Assembly (NCBI GenBank): GCA_025966435.1 | Contig: JAICRQ010000219.1 | Location: forward strand, 1 to 6,182 | Direction of reading: 5' to 3' | DNA from: Anaerolineales bacterium | GTDB lineage: Bacteria; Chloroflexota; Anaerolineae; Anaerolineales; Villigracilaceae | DNA: 6,182 nucleotides | In this document: in pieces, positions 5,467 to 6,182 of the stretch | Layout: each line of letters opens with the position of its first letter | How positions within the stretch are numbered: position 1 is the first letter of the stretch | Made by a program: the position numbers and the translations under genes | Notes under the pieces: generated by a model | The model's database searches: none | Told to the model about the DNA's origin: nothing | What the model saw: only the letters and a program-made list of their open reading frames with translations

Positions 5467-6182
5467 TACGTTTGAAAATTTGGGACTAATCTTTTCCACC
5501 TTGCTTGTTCTTCCGGTATGAAGGGAGCATATAACGTAAGTCGATCTGCCACACCAGCATAACGTTTCTGTAATTCATCTGCCAGCTTGCTCTCCTCAGT
5601 CATCAGACAGAATTCATTGAGCATCTCATCGGTGATGAGCATCGGCATCTCAGCCCATTCCCCTCTGGCTGCATGAGCCGATAACTTTTCAGAGGTACCC
5701 GCCCATCCGTGCAAATCCATCACCGGTCGATAGGAGGGCGTGGAGGCATAGAAGGAAATCTGTGTACGCGCAGAGTTCATTTCTTCCGGTGTCGTGGCGA
5801 CGAACGCGGTAATGCAAACGGAAATATCCTCTCGTTTGCGACCCGTCTTTTTTGTACCTTCTTCCATCGCAGGGAGAATGACTTCACGTACATATCGCGC
5901 GCTATGCAATGGGTGCACATGGAATCCTTCACACAGCTCGCCTGCGAGTTTGGCAAGGCCTGTATTTACTCCAGCAACATAAATGGGAATGTTCGGATGT
6001 TGGATGGCGCCTGGATTGAAAAACGGCGACATCAGCGTGATCTTGTAATACTCGCCGCGGTAGTTCAACTTCGTCCCGTTCTGCCAGCAGTCCCAAAATG
6101 CGCAGATGATCTGGATCTGTTCGCGCAACTTGCGTGTGACAGAATCGGGCCACGGCTGCCCAAACCGCCGCTCGATATGCGC
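5463..6182 (-). CDS. LLM-class (F420-dependent-type) flavin/deazaflavin oxidoreductase, C-terminal part
   Basis: The frame is open from the window edge, so this is the last 239 residues of a luciferase-like monooxygenase-fold protein; its start lies beyond 6182. The first visible residues, AHIERRFGQPW, followed by IICAFWDCWQNGTKLNYRGEYY, TLMSPFFNPG, PIYVAGVN and GELCEGFHVHPLHSARYVREV, are characteristic of the LLM-class subfamily annotated as TIGR03617-like F420-dependent oxidoreductases. These TIM-barrel enzymes use reduced F420 or FMN to act on small organic substrates. The substrate is unknown. The N-terminal cofactor-binding residues are outside the window, so F420 versus FMN use cannot be decided here. 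The TTG at 6128 is internal, not a start, because family sequence continues upstream of it. The TGA stop is embedded in the -35 box of the promoter for the next gene; no terminator lies between, so read-through is possible. Confidence 0.85.
   Translation of the reverse strand, partial: AHIERRFGQPWPDSVTRKLREQIQIICAFWDCWQNGTKLNYRGEYYKITLMSPFFNPGAIQHPNIPIYVAGVNTGLAKLAGELCEGFHVHPLHSARYVREVILPAMEEGTKKTGRKREDISVCITAFVATTPEEMNSARTQISFYASTPSYRPVMDLHGWAGTSEKLSAHAARGEWAEMPMLITDEMLNEFCLMTEESKLADELQKRYAGVADRLTLYAPFIPEEQARWKRLVPNFQTY

Noticed and set aside
6126..6128. TTG 6128 as start of the LLM oxidoreductase
   Set aside because: Family-typical sequence continues in frame upstream to the window edge, so this codon is internal.
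1..6182. CRISPR array, tRNA, transposase, phage or toxin-antitoxin module
   Set aside because: I looked for regularly spaced direct repeats, cloverleaf segments, and transposase, integrase or small paired toxin genes and saw none. The MazG-like protein is the pyrophosphohydrolase, not the MazEF toxin system.

Overview
The window looks like ordinary chromosomal DNA of moderate GC content from a bacterium, most likely a member of the Chloroflexota (Anaerolineae-like). This rests on the mix of genes: the tail of RecF, a short zinc-dependent class I mannose-6-phosphate isomerase, an F420-type LLM oxidoreductase, a DUF4132-related HEAT-type protein, and a dispersed palindromic repeat of the 'TTGCGAGG...CGAAGCAATCTCC' type. 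No 16S or other marker gene is present, so the taxonomic call is an inference.

Layout. Plus strand, 1-1700: the last 43 residues of RecF, then a 91-bp inverted-repeat element, then a Pol-beta-type nucleotidyltransferase that overlaps by 4 bp (GTGA) an endonuclease III with an intact Fe-S cluster motif and catalytic Lys and Asp. A bidirectional hairpin terminator (1727-1772) separates this run from the minus-strand genes. Minus strand, 3099-1799: a small MazG-like nucleotide pyrophosphohydrolase followed 26 bp later by class I mannose-6-phosphate isomerase, probably one transcript. Minus strand, 3862-3230: a single-pass membrane protein with a long coiled coil and unknown function, flanked by its own probable promoter and terminator. 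Minus strand, 5198-4137: a 353-residue all-helical protein whose C-terminal part resembles the region just before the DUF4132 domain in MolR/YehI-like proteins, but with no DUF4132 domain after it. Minus strand, 6182-5463: the C-terminal 239 residues of an LLM-class oxidoreductase.

The strongest non-coding signal is on the minus strand at 5466-5422. It is a near-perfect sigma70-type promoter (TTGACA, 16 nt, TATAAT) whose predicted start point falls inside a perfect 18-bp inverted repeat carrying GAAC-N4-GTTC, the layout of a Gram-positive-type LexA (SOS) box. It would drive the DUF4132-related gene through a leader of about 230 nt, and its -35 box overlaps the stop codon of the LLM gene. With RecF and endonuclease III on the left, this raises the possibility that the unknown HEAT-type gene is DNA-damage inducible. 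That link is inference from the operator sequence only.

I see no tRNA, rRNA, CRISPR array, transposase or phage gene.
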